IMG/VR virus record: IMGVR_UViG_3300035698_025276
Location: 1 to 38,566 of that record
Source: a virus
Strand: one strand, 5' to 3'
Length of the DNA: 38,566 bases
Shown: positions 14,973-22,928 of the stretch, piece after piece
Layout of the letters: the number at the start of each line of letters is the position of its first letter
Numbering within the stretch: the stretch's first letter is position 1
Position numbers and translations under genes: made by a program
Notes under the pieces: generated by a model
Told to the model about the DNA's origin: nothing
The model's input: only the letters and a program-made list of their open reading frames with translations
Databases searched by the model: none

Positions 14973-17783
14973 TTAAACTATATTAATTTTAGAACGACCA
15001 TTTCCGACTTTTGTTACATCAATTCTATTCAAAACTTTTTCTTTAACACTTTGCAAATGAGAAATTATCCCAATTGTTCTATTCTTACTTTTAATTTTAT
15101 TTAAAATTTCAAAAATTCTTTCTAATTCGATTTCATCTAAACTACCAAAACCTTCATCAATAAACAAACTTTCAATTTGAGACTTTCTTCCTGCTATATC
15201 AGAAAGAGCTATTGCCAATATCAATGCAACAATAAAACTTTCTCCGCCAGATAAACTTGTAATTGGTCTGTGTATGTTGTTTTGGTGTGTGTCTATAACC
15301 TCTAAACTTAAAAACTTATCTTCCTGCCTATTTAGTATATATCTAAATTCAACATCACTTAAATACCTATTAGCTATTAATACCATATTATTTAAAGTTA
15401 TAGCTTGAACATATTTAGAAAACTGCTTTCCATCAGCAGATCCAATTAATTTTTTTATTTTTTTTAAATAAAATAAATCTTCATCTATTTTTTTCTCTTT
15501 AAATTCTAACTGTTTTAATGTTTCTTTATTTTCTTCATTTAAATTTAACCTTGATTCAATAGCAAATGTTTCCTTTGTTTTTTTATCTTTTTGTTTTAGG
15601 TTAATTTCCATTGTAGCCTCAAGTTCTTCCTCTGCTACCTCTACCTCTTTAACATTTAAATTAATAATACTAGTATTTAACTCCTTTATACTTTTTAAAT
15701 AAAAATCAGTTTGTTCGGTATATGTTTCTATTTTTTGAGTACACTTATCATGTGTACTTCTAAAATCATCTTGAAGAAACATTGAATCTATTTTTTCTAA
15801 ATCCAAATCATGTACACAAACCTTCAAGTCGTGAACTAGCTTTATCTCCTCTTCAGAGTACTTCTTCACCAATACTTCAGATTTATTAAATTCTTCTTCT
15901 GAATTTAAATATACCTTCCCATCATTTTTGTTTTCAACAAAGGTATAAATAGAATCAAATTTACTATATTCTATTTTTGTACGATTAAAATATTCTAAAA
16001 ACTTAATAAAATTTATACTATTTTTTATTTTTTTTATTTCATTATCAATTGATTCTACAAATAAAATACTTTCTTCTATTATTTTTTCTTCTTCTTTAAT
16101 TTCCCTACTAATAAAAATTTCTTCTTTTTCAACTTCCTTTAACTCAACACCAAGAGCAATAAATCTTAATTCTGCTTCTTTTATTTCTAAAACAATCTTT
16201 TTCAACTCTTCTTTTTCTATTGTGGTTTCTTTTTTTAATTCAATTATTATTTTTTTTACTAATTCATTATTTATTTCAATTTCTTTTAAACTGGATTCGC
16301 AATCAGCTAATTCAACTGTATTGTCGTTTAAGGCGGAAAGAAATGCTACTTCTTCTTTTCTTATTTTTTTAATACTCGAAGAAGAATATTCTTTATCTAT
16401 CTTTTTTATACCATTGCCACAAATAGGACAGACATCCCCAACCGAAACTTCTCCTTGTATTCGAACAATACAATTTTCATTAAGTTTTTTGTTTACTTCT
16501 TCTAATTTTTTACTGTGTTGTAATTTCAATTCTTCATTTTTTTCTTTTATTTTTTTTAATTTATTTTTTTTATTTATTATTTCTTTTTCAAACTTATCAA
16601 CTTTTAAATTATTTTCTTTTATTTTTTTATAAATTAATATGTTACTATTGCATATTTCTTTTTTCTCTAATATTAAATCTATATTTTCTTTTTCATATAC
16701 AAAATTTTTAAGTGTTTTATCAATTAAACATTTTTCAATTATCTTTTTAGCTTTTAAAACTTTAGACTTTTCAATTAAATCACTATAAAAAGCAAAAGTA
16801 TTAACCATTTTACTATAAAACTTCAAAAATTTTATAAGTTCTCCACCAAATACCCCTCGTTTCAATTCCATTGAAACATTTAATTCTTTTAACTTTAAAT
16901 CATTTTCAGCTACTTCTTTTTTTAAACTAGAATACTTCTCTAAATTCTCTCGATTCTCTTCATAAAATGAAACGATTAGCTTTTCCGAAGAAACAGAAAC
17001 AAGATTTGATAATAAATTTTGAGAATTATCTAATTGATTTTTAAAAAAATAATAATTTTTAAATTTTTCATATTCAATTAATTTATTTTCTAAATCTTTA
17101 ATTTCTAATAATGTTTTTTCTTTAACTTCTTTACTTAATTTAACCTCATCAATAGACATCGTGTTAAGTATTAATTTTTGACTAACTATATTATTTTTTT
17201 CAATTTCTTTAAATTTTACTATTTCATGAGACTTTTTAGAAATTTCAGAATAAATTGTATCTCCAGTAATCTTTTCTAAAAGCTCACCTTTTTCTCCGTC
17301 AGATGATAATATAAACTTTTTAAAATTTCCCTGTTGAAGCATTAATGCCTTAACAAATCTATCATAATTTAATCCAGTAAGTTCTTCTATTGTTTTATCT
17401 ATTTCTCTTCCTTTTTCAAATAGAACAACTCCATTTTTATCTGATAGTTGCCTTTTTGCAGATTGAACCTTACCATCTATATGCCTGTTAGCTCTTTTAA
17501 CACTCCATCTTGCGGTGTAAATACCAGAAGCACATGAAAACATTACTTGAGCAAAAGAAGAGTGCTCACCCTTTGATATTATGTTCTCATTAATTCTATC
17601 TCCTTCATATCTTCCTATTTTTCCATATAAAGCAAGAGTAATTGAATCTAAAATTGAAGACTTACCAGCTCCAGTATCTCCGCAAATTAGAAATAATGAT
17701 TCAGGAAAAGCTTCTTTAAAATTAATTGTATTCTTTCCATATAGAGAATGAATATTCTCTATTTTTAATTCTATTATTTTCAC
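14973..17783 (-). CDS. sbcC: SbcC/Rad50-like SMC ATPase subunit
   Basis: 936 residues. Walker A GDTGAGKSS is at 35-43 in a typical N-terminal lobe that also has LMLQQGNFKKFI. Two long coiled coils (about 190-440 and 460-780) flank a zinc hook CPIC at about 450-453. The C-terminal lobe has the signature SLSGGESF (about 844) and Walker B SLFIDEGFGSLDE (about 868-880). With SbcD it forms the Mre11-Rad50-like nuclease that opens hairpins and processes DNA ends; in T4 the equivalents are gp46/gp47. The ATG shares one base with the sbcD stop (17783), showing coupling. The coiled coil is Lys/Glu/Ile-rich, as expected in an AT-rich genome. Confidence 0.95.
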   Translation of the reverse strand: MKIIELKIENIHSLYGKNTINFKEAFPESLFLICGDTGAGKSSILDSITLALYGKIGRYEGDRINENIISKGEHSSFAQVMFSCASGIYTARWSVKRANRHIDGKVQSAKRQLSDKNGVVLFEKGREIDKTIEELTGLNYDRFVKALMLQQGNFKKFILSSDGEKGELLEKITGDTIYSEISKKSHEIVKFKEIEKNNIVSQKLILNTMSIDEVKLSKEVKEKTLLEIKDLENKLIEYEKFKNYYFFKNQLDNSQNLLSNLVSVSSEKLIVSFYEENRENLEKYSSLKKEVAENDLKLKELNVSMELKRGVFGGELIKFLKFYSKMVNTFAFYSDLIEKSKVLKAKKIIEKCLIDKTLKNFVYEKENIDLILEKKEICNSNILIYKKIKENNLKVDKFEKEIINKKNKLKKIKEKNEELKLQHSKKLEEVNKKLNENCIVRIQGEVSVGDVCPICGNGIKKIDKEYSSSSIKKIRKEEVAFLSALNDNTVELADCESSLKEIEINNELVKKIIIELKKETTIEKEELKKIVLEIKEAELRFIALGVELKEVEKEEIFISREIKEEEKIIEESILFVESIDNEIKKIKNSINFIKFLEYFNRTKIEYSKFDSIYTFVENKNDGKVYLNSEEEFNKSEVLVKKYSEEEIKLVHDLKVCVHDLDLEKIDSMFLQDDFRSTHDKCTQKIETYTEQTDFYLKSIKELNTSIINLNVKEVEVAEEELEATMEINLKQKDKKTKETFAIESRLNLNEENKETLKQLEFKEKKIDEDLFYLKKIKKLIGSADGKQFSKYVQAITLNNMVLIANRYLSDVEFRYILNRQEDKFLSLEVIDTHQNNIHRPITSLSGGESFIVALILAIALSDIAGRKSQIESLFIDEGFGSLDEIELERIFEILNKIKSKNRTIGIISHLQSVKEKVLNRIDVTKVGNGRSKINIV

Positions 17784-18919
17784 TAGTCAATACTCCATTC
17801 TTTAATTGTATCAAAATATTTTAACATTTCTTTTTTATATTTTACATATTCATCTGGATCAGAATTATCTACTATTGCAGAAAAGATTTCTTTAGGATTC
17901 TGCTCTACAGTAAAATTAACTATTTCTGTTTTTTCGAAATTATTATTTTTTAAAATAATTTTTAATAAATTTATTTTATTTTTTTCACATAAATTATTTA
18001 ATTCTTTATTTTCAGACTCTGAAATTTCATTCCCAAGAACAATACTAGCATAACAATCAAGTTCTGCTTCAGACTTATAGTAGCCTACCTTATTAAGAAC
18101 ATCTTTAAAATCTCCAGTAAAAACTTTTACATCTCTAAACTTTGGAATATCTATAAAATTCCATTTAATCTTTTTATCTTTAACATTTAAAACCACCATT
18201 GATCTTTCATTTTCCGCTTCGCCAAATGTACAAGCAAAAGGACTTCCAGAATAAACTACATTTCCAACATTTTGCCTTTTGTGTAAATGCCCCATAGCTA
18301 AATATGAAAACTTATCTACATCTTTTTTTGAAACAACAGCATAATCTGTAGCTCTAACACACCTATTAGTACCATTCACTGCAAATCCAGATATAGAGAA
18401 ATGACCCATTGCTATATTTAAATAATTTTTATCATTTTTTGAATATTCAGAATAAACATTTTTTGTTTTTTCTTGATATTCTTTTTCTATTTCAACATAA
18501 GTTTTACCGTTTATATCTATTTCCAAATCATCTAAAGTTAAAAACGGAATAGCAGAAATTAAAATTTCATTATTTATTTTTATTAACTCTGGTTTTGTAC
18601 ATAAGGTAATATTTTCATCGTCTTTAAATATTTGATATGATGCTTCTAACTTTCTCTTGCTATCATGATTTCCACTTGTTATTATTAATTTACAATTTAT
18701 TTCCTTAATTTTTTTTAAAAAATAAAAATAATTTTTCTCTGCATAAATTGGAGGATTAGTACCATCAAAAACATCTCCAGATACTAAAACCAAACTAATA
18801 TTATTTTTTACTATAAAATCTAAAAAATAATCAATAAACATTTTTTCTTCTTGTTCACAAGGTTTACCTAAAAACTTTCGACCTAAATGCCAATCTGCTG
18901 TATGTAGAATATTTATCAA
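17783..18919 (-). CDS. sbcD: SbcD/Mre11-like nuclease subunit
   Basis: 378 residues. All metallophosphoesterase motifs are visible: D-x-H in LHTADWHLGR (D9, H11), GD in SGDVFDG (D49), GNHD at 83-86, MGHF near 171-174 and GHLHK at 210-214. A C-terminal capping region (about 250-378) would contact SbcC. The nuclease acts with SbcC on DNA ends and hairpins. It is the first gene of the leftward transcript, 28 nt after the -10 of a strong promoter, with AAGGAG upstream of the ATG. Confidence 0.95.
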   Translation of the reverse strand: MINILHTADWHLGRKFLGKPCEQEEKMFIDYFLDFIVKNNISLVLVSGDVFDGTNPPIYAEKNYFYFLKKIKEINCKLIITSGNHDSKRKLEASYQIFKDDENITLCTKPELIKINNEILISAIPFLTLDDLEIDINGKTYVEIEKEYQEKTKNVYSEYSKNDKNYLNIAMGHFSISGFAVNGTNRCVRATDYAVVSKKDVDKFSYLAMGHLHKRQNVGNVVYSGSPFACTFGEAENERSMVVLNVKDKKIKWNFIDIPKFRDVKVFTGDFKDVLNKVGYYKSEAELDCYASIVLGNEISESENKELNNLCEKNKINLLKIILKNNNFEKTEIVNFTVEQNPKEIFSAIVDNSDPDEYVKYKKEMLKYFDTIKEWSID

Positions 18920-18946
18920 TTTTTACTCCTTTTTTCTTATACTTAC

Positions 18947-18975
18947 ATTATACCACAGATTGATCTATTTGTCAA
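18947..18975 (-). promoter_or_regulatory. Sigma-70-type promoter for the sbcD-sbcC-recA transcript
   Basis: On the minus strand TTGACA (18970-18975), 17-nt spacer, TATAAT (18947-18952), preceded by TGTGG so that TG stands one base before the -10 (extended -10). Both hexamers are perfect. It points at sbcD, whose ATG is at 18919. Confidence 0.9.
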
Positions 18976-19491
18976 GTCTTTTATAAAGAAAAAGTAATAT
19001 TTTATCAAAAAATCTTTATCATGCAATGCTACTACAAGTAAAAATCAAAAAACAGAAAACACAAAACTTTACAATTTAAAAAATCCAAAAAAGAAAATCT
19101 TGAATCAAATAAAATTTTTACGGTAAAATTTAAATTTAAATATACCACTGTAAGTTAAAGTTATATGTCATTTTAAAGAGTTTTATTGGTTTACGTATAT
19201 TTGGTTATCCAATATCATTTTAATTAATATAAACATTCTTAAATACCTTTTCTATCTTATTAATATTTAATTATAATTAATTCTTTATTTATTAGTATTT
19301 TAAATTGGTTATTAGTTTAATGTTATAGTTTTCTTATTAATCTTTATGTAGTATTGCATCTCGGGGATTAAGAAACTTCCTTTACTATTAAGAATAAGAA
19401 AAAGAATTAAATAAGAAAAAGAAAAGAAAATTCCTAATGGTTCCTTTTTGATAAATTTATAATAAACAAATAAAAAAAGCTTACCTAATTA
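18976..19491. other. Non-coding AT-rich divergent region (possible origin)
   Basis: About 515 nt between the leftward and rightward promoters contains no convincing gene on either strand. It is extremely A/T-rich, with several short inverted repeats of the type TTAATTATAATTAA near 19260-19280, and a single less AT-rich patch at about 19357-19390 (GCATCTCGGGGATTAAG). Divergent, gene-free, easily melted DNA at the junction of two arms is a reasonable place for a replication origin or regulator sites. I see no clear iterons or recognisable initiator boxes. Confidence 0.4.
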
Positions 19492-19519
19492 TTGACAAAT
19501 ATTTTTTTTGTGTTATAAT
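19492..19519 (+). promoter_or_regulatory. Promoter P2 for the small coiled-coil gene
   Basis: TTGACA (19492-19497), 16-nt spacer, TATAAT (19514-19519) with TG one base upstream (extended -10). It is the first promoter of the rightward arm and sits about 55 nt before the ATG at 19574. Confidence 0.88.
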
Positions 19520-19573
19520 TATAGGGTAAGATTTTAGAAAAGAATTTAAAATTACGGAAAACGGAGAAATGTT

Positions 19574-19780
19574 ATGAATGAAGCAATCTTAAAGTTAGAT
19601 GAACAAATTAGCAAGAGGTCGAAAAAAATAAGCAAATTAAACCAAAGAATAGAAATACTTAGCTATAAGTTAAAAATATGGGATGTAAAAATGAAAAAAT
19701 ATAATCAAGAAAAAACACAAGCTTATTCTGATTTAAAAAATTTACATAAACAAAAAAGGGAAATATCAAATAAAAACTAA
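19574..19780 (+). CDS. Small coiled-coil protein
   Basis: 68 residues, Lys/Glu/Leu-rich and almost wholly a predicted coiled coil with heptad-spaced Leu and Ile (SKRSKKISKLNQRIEILSYK). The ATG has a GGAGAA site. It is the first gene of the rightward arm, under its own strong promoter, which often marks early host-takeover genes. No known family is recognised. A second promoter follows immediately (19800), so it is probably expressed separately from the Ro-like gene. Confidence 0.65.
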   Translation: MNEAILKLDEQISKRSKKISKLNQRIEILSYKLKIWDVKMKKYNQEKTQAYSDLKNLHKQKREISNKN

Positions 19781-19799
19781 AAAAAGATTACTTTAACCC

Positions 19800-19827
19800 T
19801 TGACATTTTAAAAAATTGTGGTATAAT
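19800..19827 (+). promoter_or_regulatory. Promoter P3 for the Ro-like RNA-binding gene
   Basis: TTGACA (19800-19805), 16-nt spacer, TATAAT (19822-19827), with TGG directly before the -10 (extended -10). The expected start is near 19835, which places the whole hairpin unit at 19854-19901 in the 5' leader of the mRNA. Confidence 0.9.
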
Positions 19828-19853
19828 AGAAGCATGAGAGAAATAAACCGTTA

Positions 19854-19901
19854 AAGACACTGACAGCAAAAAAAATATATTTGTGATATAAAATGTGTCT
19901 T
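19854..19901 (+). ncRNA. Leader hairpin U0, same family as the downstream array
   Basis: 5' arm AAGACAC (19854-19860) pairs with 3' arm GTGTCTT (19895-19901), 7 bp. Then follow a T-T mismatch and the conserved GACAGCAA just inside the 5' arm, and TTGACAG after the 3' arm. The same design recurs five times after the Ro-like gene. Located between promoter P3 and the ribosome binding site at 19911, it could be an autoregulatory binding site or a processed Y-like RNA. Confidence 0.65.
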
Positions 19902-19922
19902 GACAGAAACAGGAGAAATGAT

Positions 19923-21461
19923 ATGTTAATGAGACAAATTGAAAAAACAATTAATCAGGATTTTAATGAAGCAAGAACGGAAAATGGAGCATTGGGCTAC
20001 GAAACTACCGGGAAAAAATTATTAGACTTAAACTTTATGGTATCTTCCTTGCGTAATTTAACCGAAGAAGAAATCATTTATAAGTTTATGTTTGCTTTTT
20101 ATGAAAACAAAGAATTAGCTATGAAATGGTTATTTTATCTTAGAGACATAAGACAGGGTTTAGGTGAAAGAAGAAGCTTTAGAGTCATCTTAAAACACCT
20201 TACAAGCACATCTAATGTGATAACATTAAGTTTGTTAAAATTAGTTTCTGAATATGGTAGATGGGATGATTTACTTCCCTTGTTAGATATAAAGAATAAT
20301 TTAAATGGACTTGGTGTTGTTGGAATTATCAGAGAACAATTAAAAAGTGATTTAAAAAATGAAAAAGAAAATAATAAAATTTCATTATTAGCAAAATGGT
20401 TACCATCAATTAACACTTCTTCTGAAAAAACTAGAAAAATTGCGAAAAATCTTTCTTCAATATTGAATTTTTCAGAGAAAGAATATAGACAACTTTTATC
20501 TAAATTAAGAAAACATATTAATGTTGTAGAACAAAAAATGTCAGCTAACCAATGGAATGAAATAGAATATGAAAAAGTTCCATCTAATGCTAATCTTTTA
20601 TATAGAAAAGCATTTCTAAAACACGACGAAGAAAGAAGAGAAGAATATCTAGAACAAGTTGAAAATGGAGAAGCAAAAATAAATTCATCTGTATTATTTC
20701 CACATGATATTGTTGGTAGATATACAGAGGGTAGTCTTTGGTCTCAATCTGTAGGTGCATTAGATAACACCTTAGAAGCATTATGGAAAGCACTTCCAAA
20801 CATAATAAAAGACAACAATACAATTGTAGTTGCGGATGGTTCTGGTAGTATGATAAATTCTATTGGAGATACAGAAACAACATATTTAGATGCTGCAATG
20901 GCATTAGCTATTTACTTTTCGGAAAGAGCTAAAGGTGATTTTAAGGATAAGTATATTACATTTAGTAGCTCTCCTAGGATTGTTGATTTTGGTAGTGCTA
21001 ATAGCTTAAAAGAAAAAATTGAAGTTGCATTAATGTATAGCGAAGTAGACAATACAAATGTAGAAGCGGTATTTGATTTAATTTTGCAAACTGCAATAAA
21101 CGGAAGAATGGAACAAAGGGATTTGCCGAAAAATATTTTAATTCTTTCTGATATGGAGTTTGATGGAGCTGTTGATGATGATTTTGATGATAAAAAATTA
21201 TTTGAAACAATTGCTGAAAAATATAGAGAACAAGGCTACAAGTTACCAAAATTAATTTTCTGGAATCTCGGAAGTAGAAGTGAAGCTATGCCAATGAAGG
21301 AAAATGATAATGGAGTTATAATAGTTAGTGGATTTTCATCAAGTTTAGCTGGTACTATTATTTCTGGTGAAACTGATCCATATAAACATTTAATAAATAT
21401 TTTGAATTCAGATAGGTATGAAATAGTAGGAAATGCAATGGGTGGAAATATAATAGAGTAA
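19923..21461 (+). CDS. Ro60/TROVE-like (DUF2828-type) RNA-binding protein with vWA domain
   Basis: 512 residues from the ATG at 19923, chosen because CAGGAGAAATG precedes it; an upstream in-frame ATG at 19893 falls in the leader hairpin. The N-terminal two thirds are HEAT-like helices with LFYLRDIRQGLGERRSFRVIL, the RD-IR-G-GER motif of the TROVE/DUF2828 ring. The C-terminal part is a vWA domain with a MIDAS DGSGS at about 305-309, then DNTNVEAVFDLI, and NILILSDMEFDG near 408. In eukaryotes and bacteria such proteins are doughnut-shaped, bind misfolded RNAs and Y RNAs, and tether nucleases. The flanking hairpin repeats fit that role. The host-side or phage-side target is unknown. Confidence 0.85.
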   Translation: MLMRQIEKTINQDFNEARTENGALGYETTGKKLLDLNFMVSSLRNLTEEEIIYKFMFAFYENKELAMKWLFYLRDIRQGLGERRSFRVILKHLTSTSNVITLSLLKLVSEYGRWDDLLPLLDIKNNLNGLGVVGIIREQLKSDLKNEKENNKISLLAKWLPSINTSSEKTRKIAKNLSSILNFSEKEYRQLLSKLRKHINVVEQKMSANQWNEIEYEKVPSNANLLYRKAFLKHDEERREEYLEQVENGEAKINSSVLFPHDIVGRYTEGSLWSQSVGALDNTLEALWKALPNIIKDNNTIVVADGSGSMINSIGDTETTYLDAAMALAIYFSERAKGDFKDKYITFSSSPRIVDFGSANSLKEKIEVALMYSEVDNTNVEAVFDLILQTAINGRMEQRDLPKNILILSDMEFDGAVDDDFDDKKLFETIAEKYREQGYKLPKLIFWNLGSRSEAMPMKENDNGVIIVSGFSSSLAGTIISGETDPYKHLINILNSDRYEIVGNAMGGNIIE

Positions 21462-21472
21462 AAATTTAAAGA

Positions 21473-21781
21473 AAGACAGTTTAACAGCAAACAAATAGGA
21501 TGTTCCTTAAATGGAATAACTGTCTTGAAAAAAATAGACGTTCACAGCAATTAAACAATTTTACAATAATAAAAATAAAATACGTCTAGTAAAAATTTGG
21601 AATAACGAGAAAAGACGGTAACAGCCATCACAAGGATAAAAAAATTCCGTCTTGATAATTTTTAAAATAAAACTAAAGACATTAACAGCAATTAAATTTT
21701 TTGGGTAAAAAAATAATGTCTTGACAATTTAGACACTCGCAGCAATTAAACAACTTCAACATGATGAAAACAATGTGTCTA
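21473..21781 (+). ncRNA. Tandem array of five structured hairpins (Y-RNA-like), downstream of the Ro-like gene
   Basis: Five units, stems seen directly: U1 21473-21526 (AAGACAGTT / AACTGTCTT), U2 21535-21588 (TAGACGT / ACGTCTA), U3 21612-21653 (AAGACGG / CCGTCTT), U4 21676-21722 (AAGACATTA / TAATGTCTT), U5 21730-21781 (TAGACAC / GTGTCTA). AGAC/GTCT is constant, while the outer pair and the inner pairs change on both sides, that is, covary. Just inside the 5' arm lies ACAGCAA (ACAGCCA in U3, GCAGCAA in U5). The 3' flank is TGA-AA after an A-U closing pair or AGTAAA after a U-A pair. Loops are long (about 28-40 nt) and variable. No ORF spans the region. It resembles the paired ends of Y RNAs, which bind Ro proteins, but size and family are not established. 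Confidence 0.7.
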
Positions 21782-21809
21782 GTAAAAATAAACAGCTATG
21801 GGAGAAAAT

Positions 21810-22292
21810 ATGAAAATTACAGTTTTGGGATTAAATTATATGGACAATAAAGAAAATATAAGTAAGTTAAACGGAAAAAAATACATCATGGATAGATTTT
21901 CGTGTAAAGATGAAGAAGAAAAAGTATACTCACAATGTTCTTATTTTAATTATTCTGGAAGTAGAATAAAGGTTGGAGATATTTTAGATGGAGATATTAC
22001 AGAGGACAAATTATATAAGGGTGAAATGACTTATAATTATAAAAAAGCTAAAGTTCCATTTATGGGTTTTGGTGGAGGAAAGGGAGTATCAAAAGATGAT
22101 CTAGTTGATGTGTCAAATGCTCTTTCTGATATAGCATTTAGTAATATTTTCTCTGCAATTTTTCCATATTATATAGATAAATTAAATAAAATTAAAGAAA
22201 CAATAACAGACGAAGCAAAGAAAAAAGAATTTAAAAGAAATGAATTAGATTTTATTATAAAAAAAGCAAAATTAATTTTAAATAAGGAGTAA
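21810..22292 (+). CDS. Hypothetical protein after the hairpin array
   Basis: 160 residues from the ATG at 21810, preferred over 21798 because GGGAGAA lies between them. The N-terminal half is beta-rich (KITVLGLNYMD, SRIKVGDILDG), then comes a Gly-rich loop (FMGFGGGKG), and the C-terminal half is helical and Lys-rich. No domain is recognised. Being the first gene after the array, it may share its transcript with the Ro-like gene, but no functional link is shown. Confidence 0.6.
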   Translation: MKITVLGLNYMDNKENISKLNGKKYIMDRFSCKDEEEKVYSQCSYFNYSGSRIKVGDILDGDITEDKLYKGEMTYNYKKAKVPFMGFGGGKGVSKDDLVDVSNALSDIAFSNIFSAIFPYYIDKLNKIKETITDEAKKKEFKRNELDFIIKKAKLILNKE

Positions 22293-22294
22293 TA

Positions 22295-22468
22295 ATGTTT
22301 TCGATAAAAGATTTAAAAGACACAATAAATAAGTTTGGACTTCAGGAAACCTTATTAGAAGTAAGTCCAGATGAAATAAAAGATGAAGATTTATCAAAGT
22401 TATGGGATAATTTATTTATAGGCTATAATTTGTTACTTGACTTTTGGGAAAAATGTGATATACTATAA
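22295..22468 (+). CDS. Small hypothetical protein
   Basis: 57 residues, ATG at 22295 with a very good AAGGAGT site 5-6 nt upstream, stop TAA at 22466-22468. It begins MFSIKDLKDTINKFG and ends LLLDFWEKCDIL: mostly helical and acidic with a single Cys. It starts 2 nt after the upstream stop. It is small, but the ribosome binding site and spacing make it a likely real gene. A promoter-like element for the next gene lies within its 3' end. Confidence 0.7.
   Translation: MFSIKDLKDTINKFGLQETLLEVSPDEIKDEDLSKLWDNLFIGYNLLLDFWEKCDIL
22437..22464 (+). promoter_or_regulatory. Possible promoter P4 inside the small gene
   Basis: TTGACT (22437-22442), 16-nt spacer, TATACT (22459-22464) with TG at the extended -10 position. 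Each hexamer deviates by one base from consensus, and the element overlaps coding sequence, so it is weaker than the others. It would serve the gene at 22488. Confidence 0.5.
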
Positions 22469-22487
22469 GAATTAGAGGAGAATTATT

Positions 22488-22928
22488 ATGGATAATATAG
22501 AATTAAAAATTAGTAAGTTAGAAGAAAAATATGAAAATTTTTATAATGATAACAAAGAAACATCAGAAGTAATTTCGTCATATTTAAATTTTATGAAAGA
22601 AGTGAATTTTGAAGGACTGAATGGTTATCTTGGACAAATGCAAGAAATCTCGATAAAGAATTCAGATACGTTTGCTGAATTAAAAATGCTGTCAATTGGA
22701 ATAGATCAACAGATCAATCTGATAAAAGCTGAAATATATGAACTTCAAGCCACTGAAGGAAAAAGTTCAGATGTAAAAATGCTTAAAGCAAAAACTAGTT
22801 CACTACAAGCAGAAAAAAACGAAGTAAAAAAGAAAGAAATTAAATTTAAAAACAGAAAAGAAATAGTTTCAGAAATAATTAAAAGTGCTATTACCTTAAT
22901 GTCAAACCATAAATCTTCTATTAGATAA
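22488..22928 (+). CDS. Coiled-coil hypothetical protein
   Basis: 146 residues, AGAGGAGAA before the ATG. It is Lys/Glu/Ile-rich with heptad-like patterns over about 1-30 and 85-130, and probably forms a homo-oligomeric coiled coil. No catalytic motif or Cys is visible. Its stop overlaps the next start by one base (TAATG), so the two genes are coupled. Unknown function; possibly structural or a host-binding early protein. Confidence 0.6.
   Translation: MDNIELKISKLEEKYENFYNDNKETSEVISSYLNFMKEVNFEGLNGYLGQMQEISIKNSDTFAELKMLSIGIDQQINLIKAEIYELQATEGKSSDVKMLKAKTSSLQAEKNEVKKKEIKFKNRKEIVSEIIKSAITLMSNHKSSIR

Noticed and set aside
16222-16632. Plus-strand 136-residue ORF within sbcC
   Set aside because: Antisense frame of the coiled-coil region, rich in Phe, Ser and Leu as expected from reversed Lys/Glu codons; sbcC is strongly supported there.
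19357-19390. Less AT-rich patch in the divergent region as an RNA gene
   Set aside because: I found no stable hairpin or tRNA-like fold and no conserved signature; kept only as part of the non-coding region.
20135-21490. Minus-strand ORFs inside the Ro-like gene
   Set aside because: Shadow frames with Leu/Tyr/Phe-rich products and no Shine-Dalgarno sites; the TROVE/vWA frame on the plus strand is well supported.
21473-21781. CRISPR-like repeat array
   Set aside because: Units are 42-54 nt with variable sequence, spacing of 7-23 nt and stems that differ in each copy; no identical direct repeats or uniform spacers. Covarying hairpins fit an RNA family, not CRISPR.
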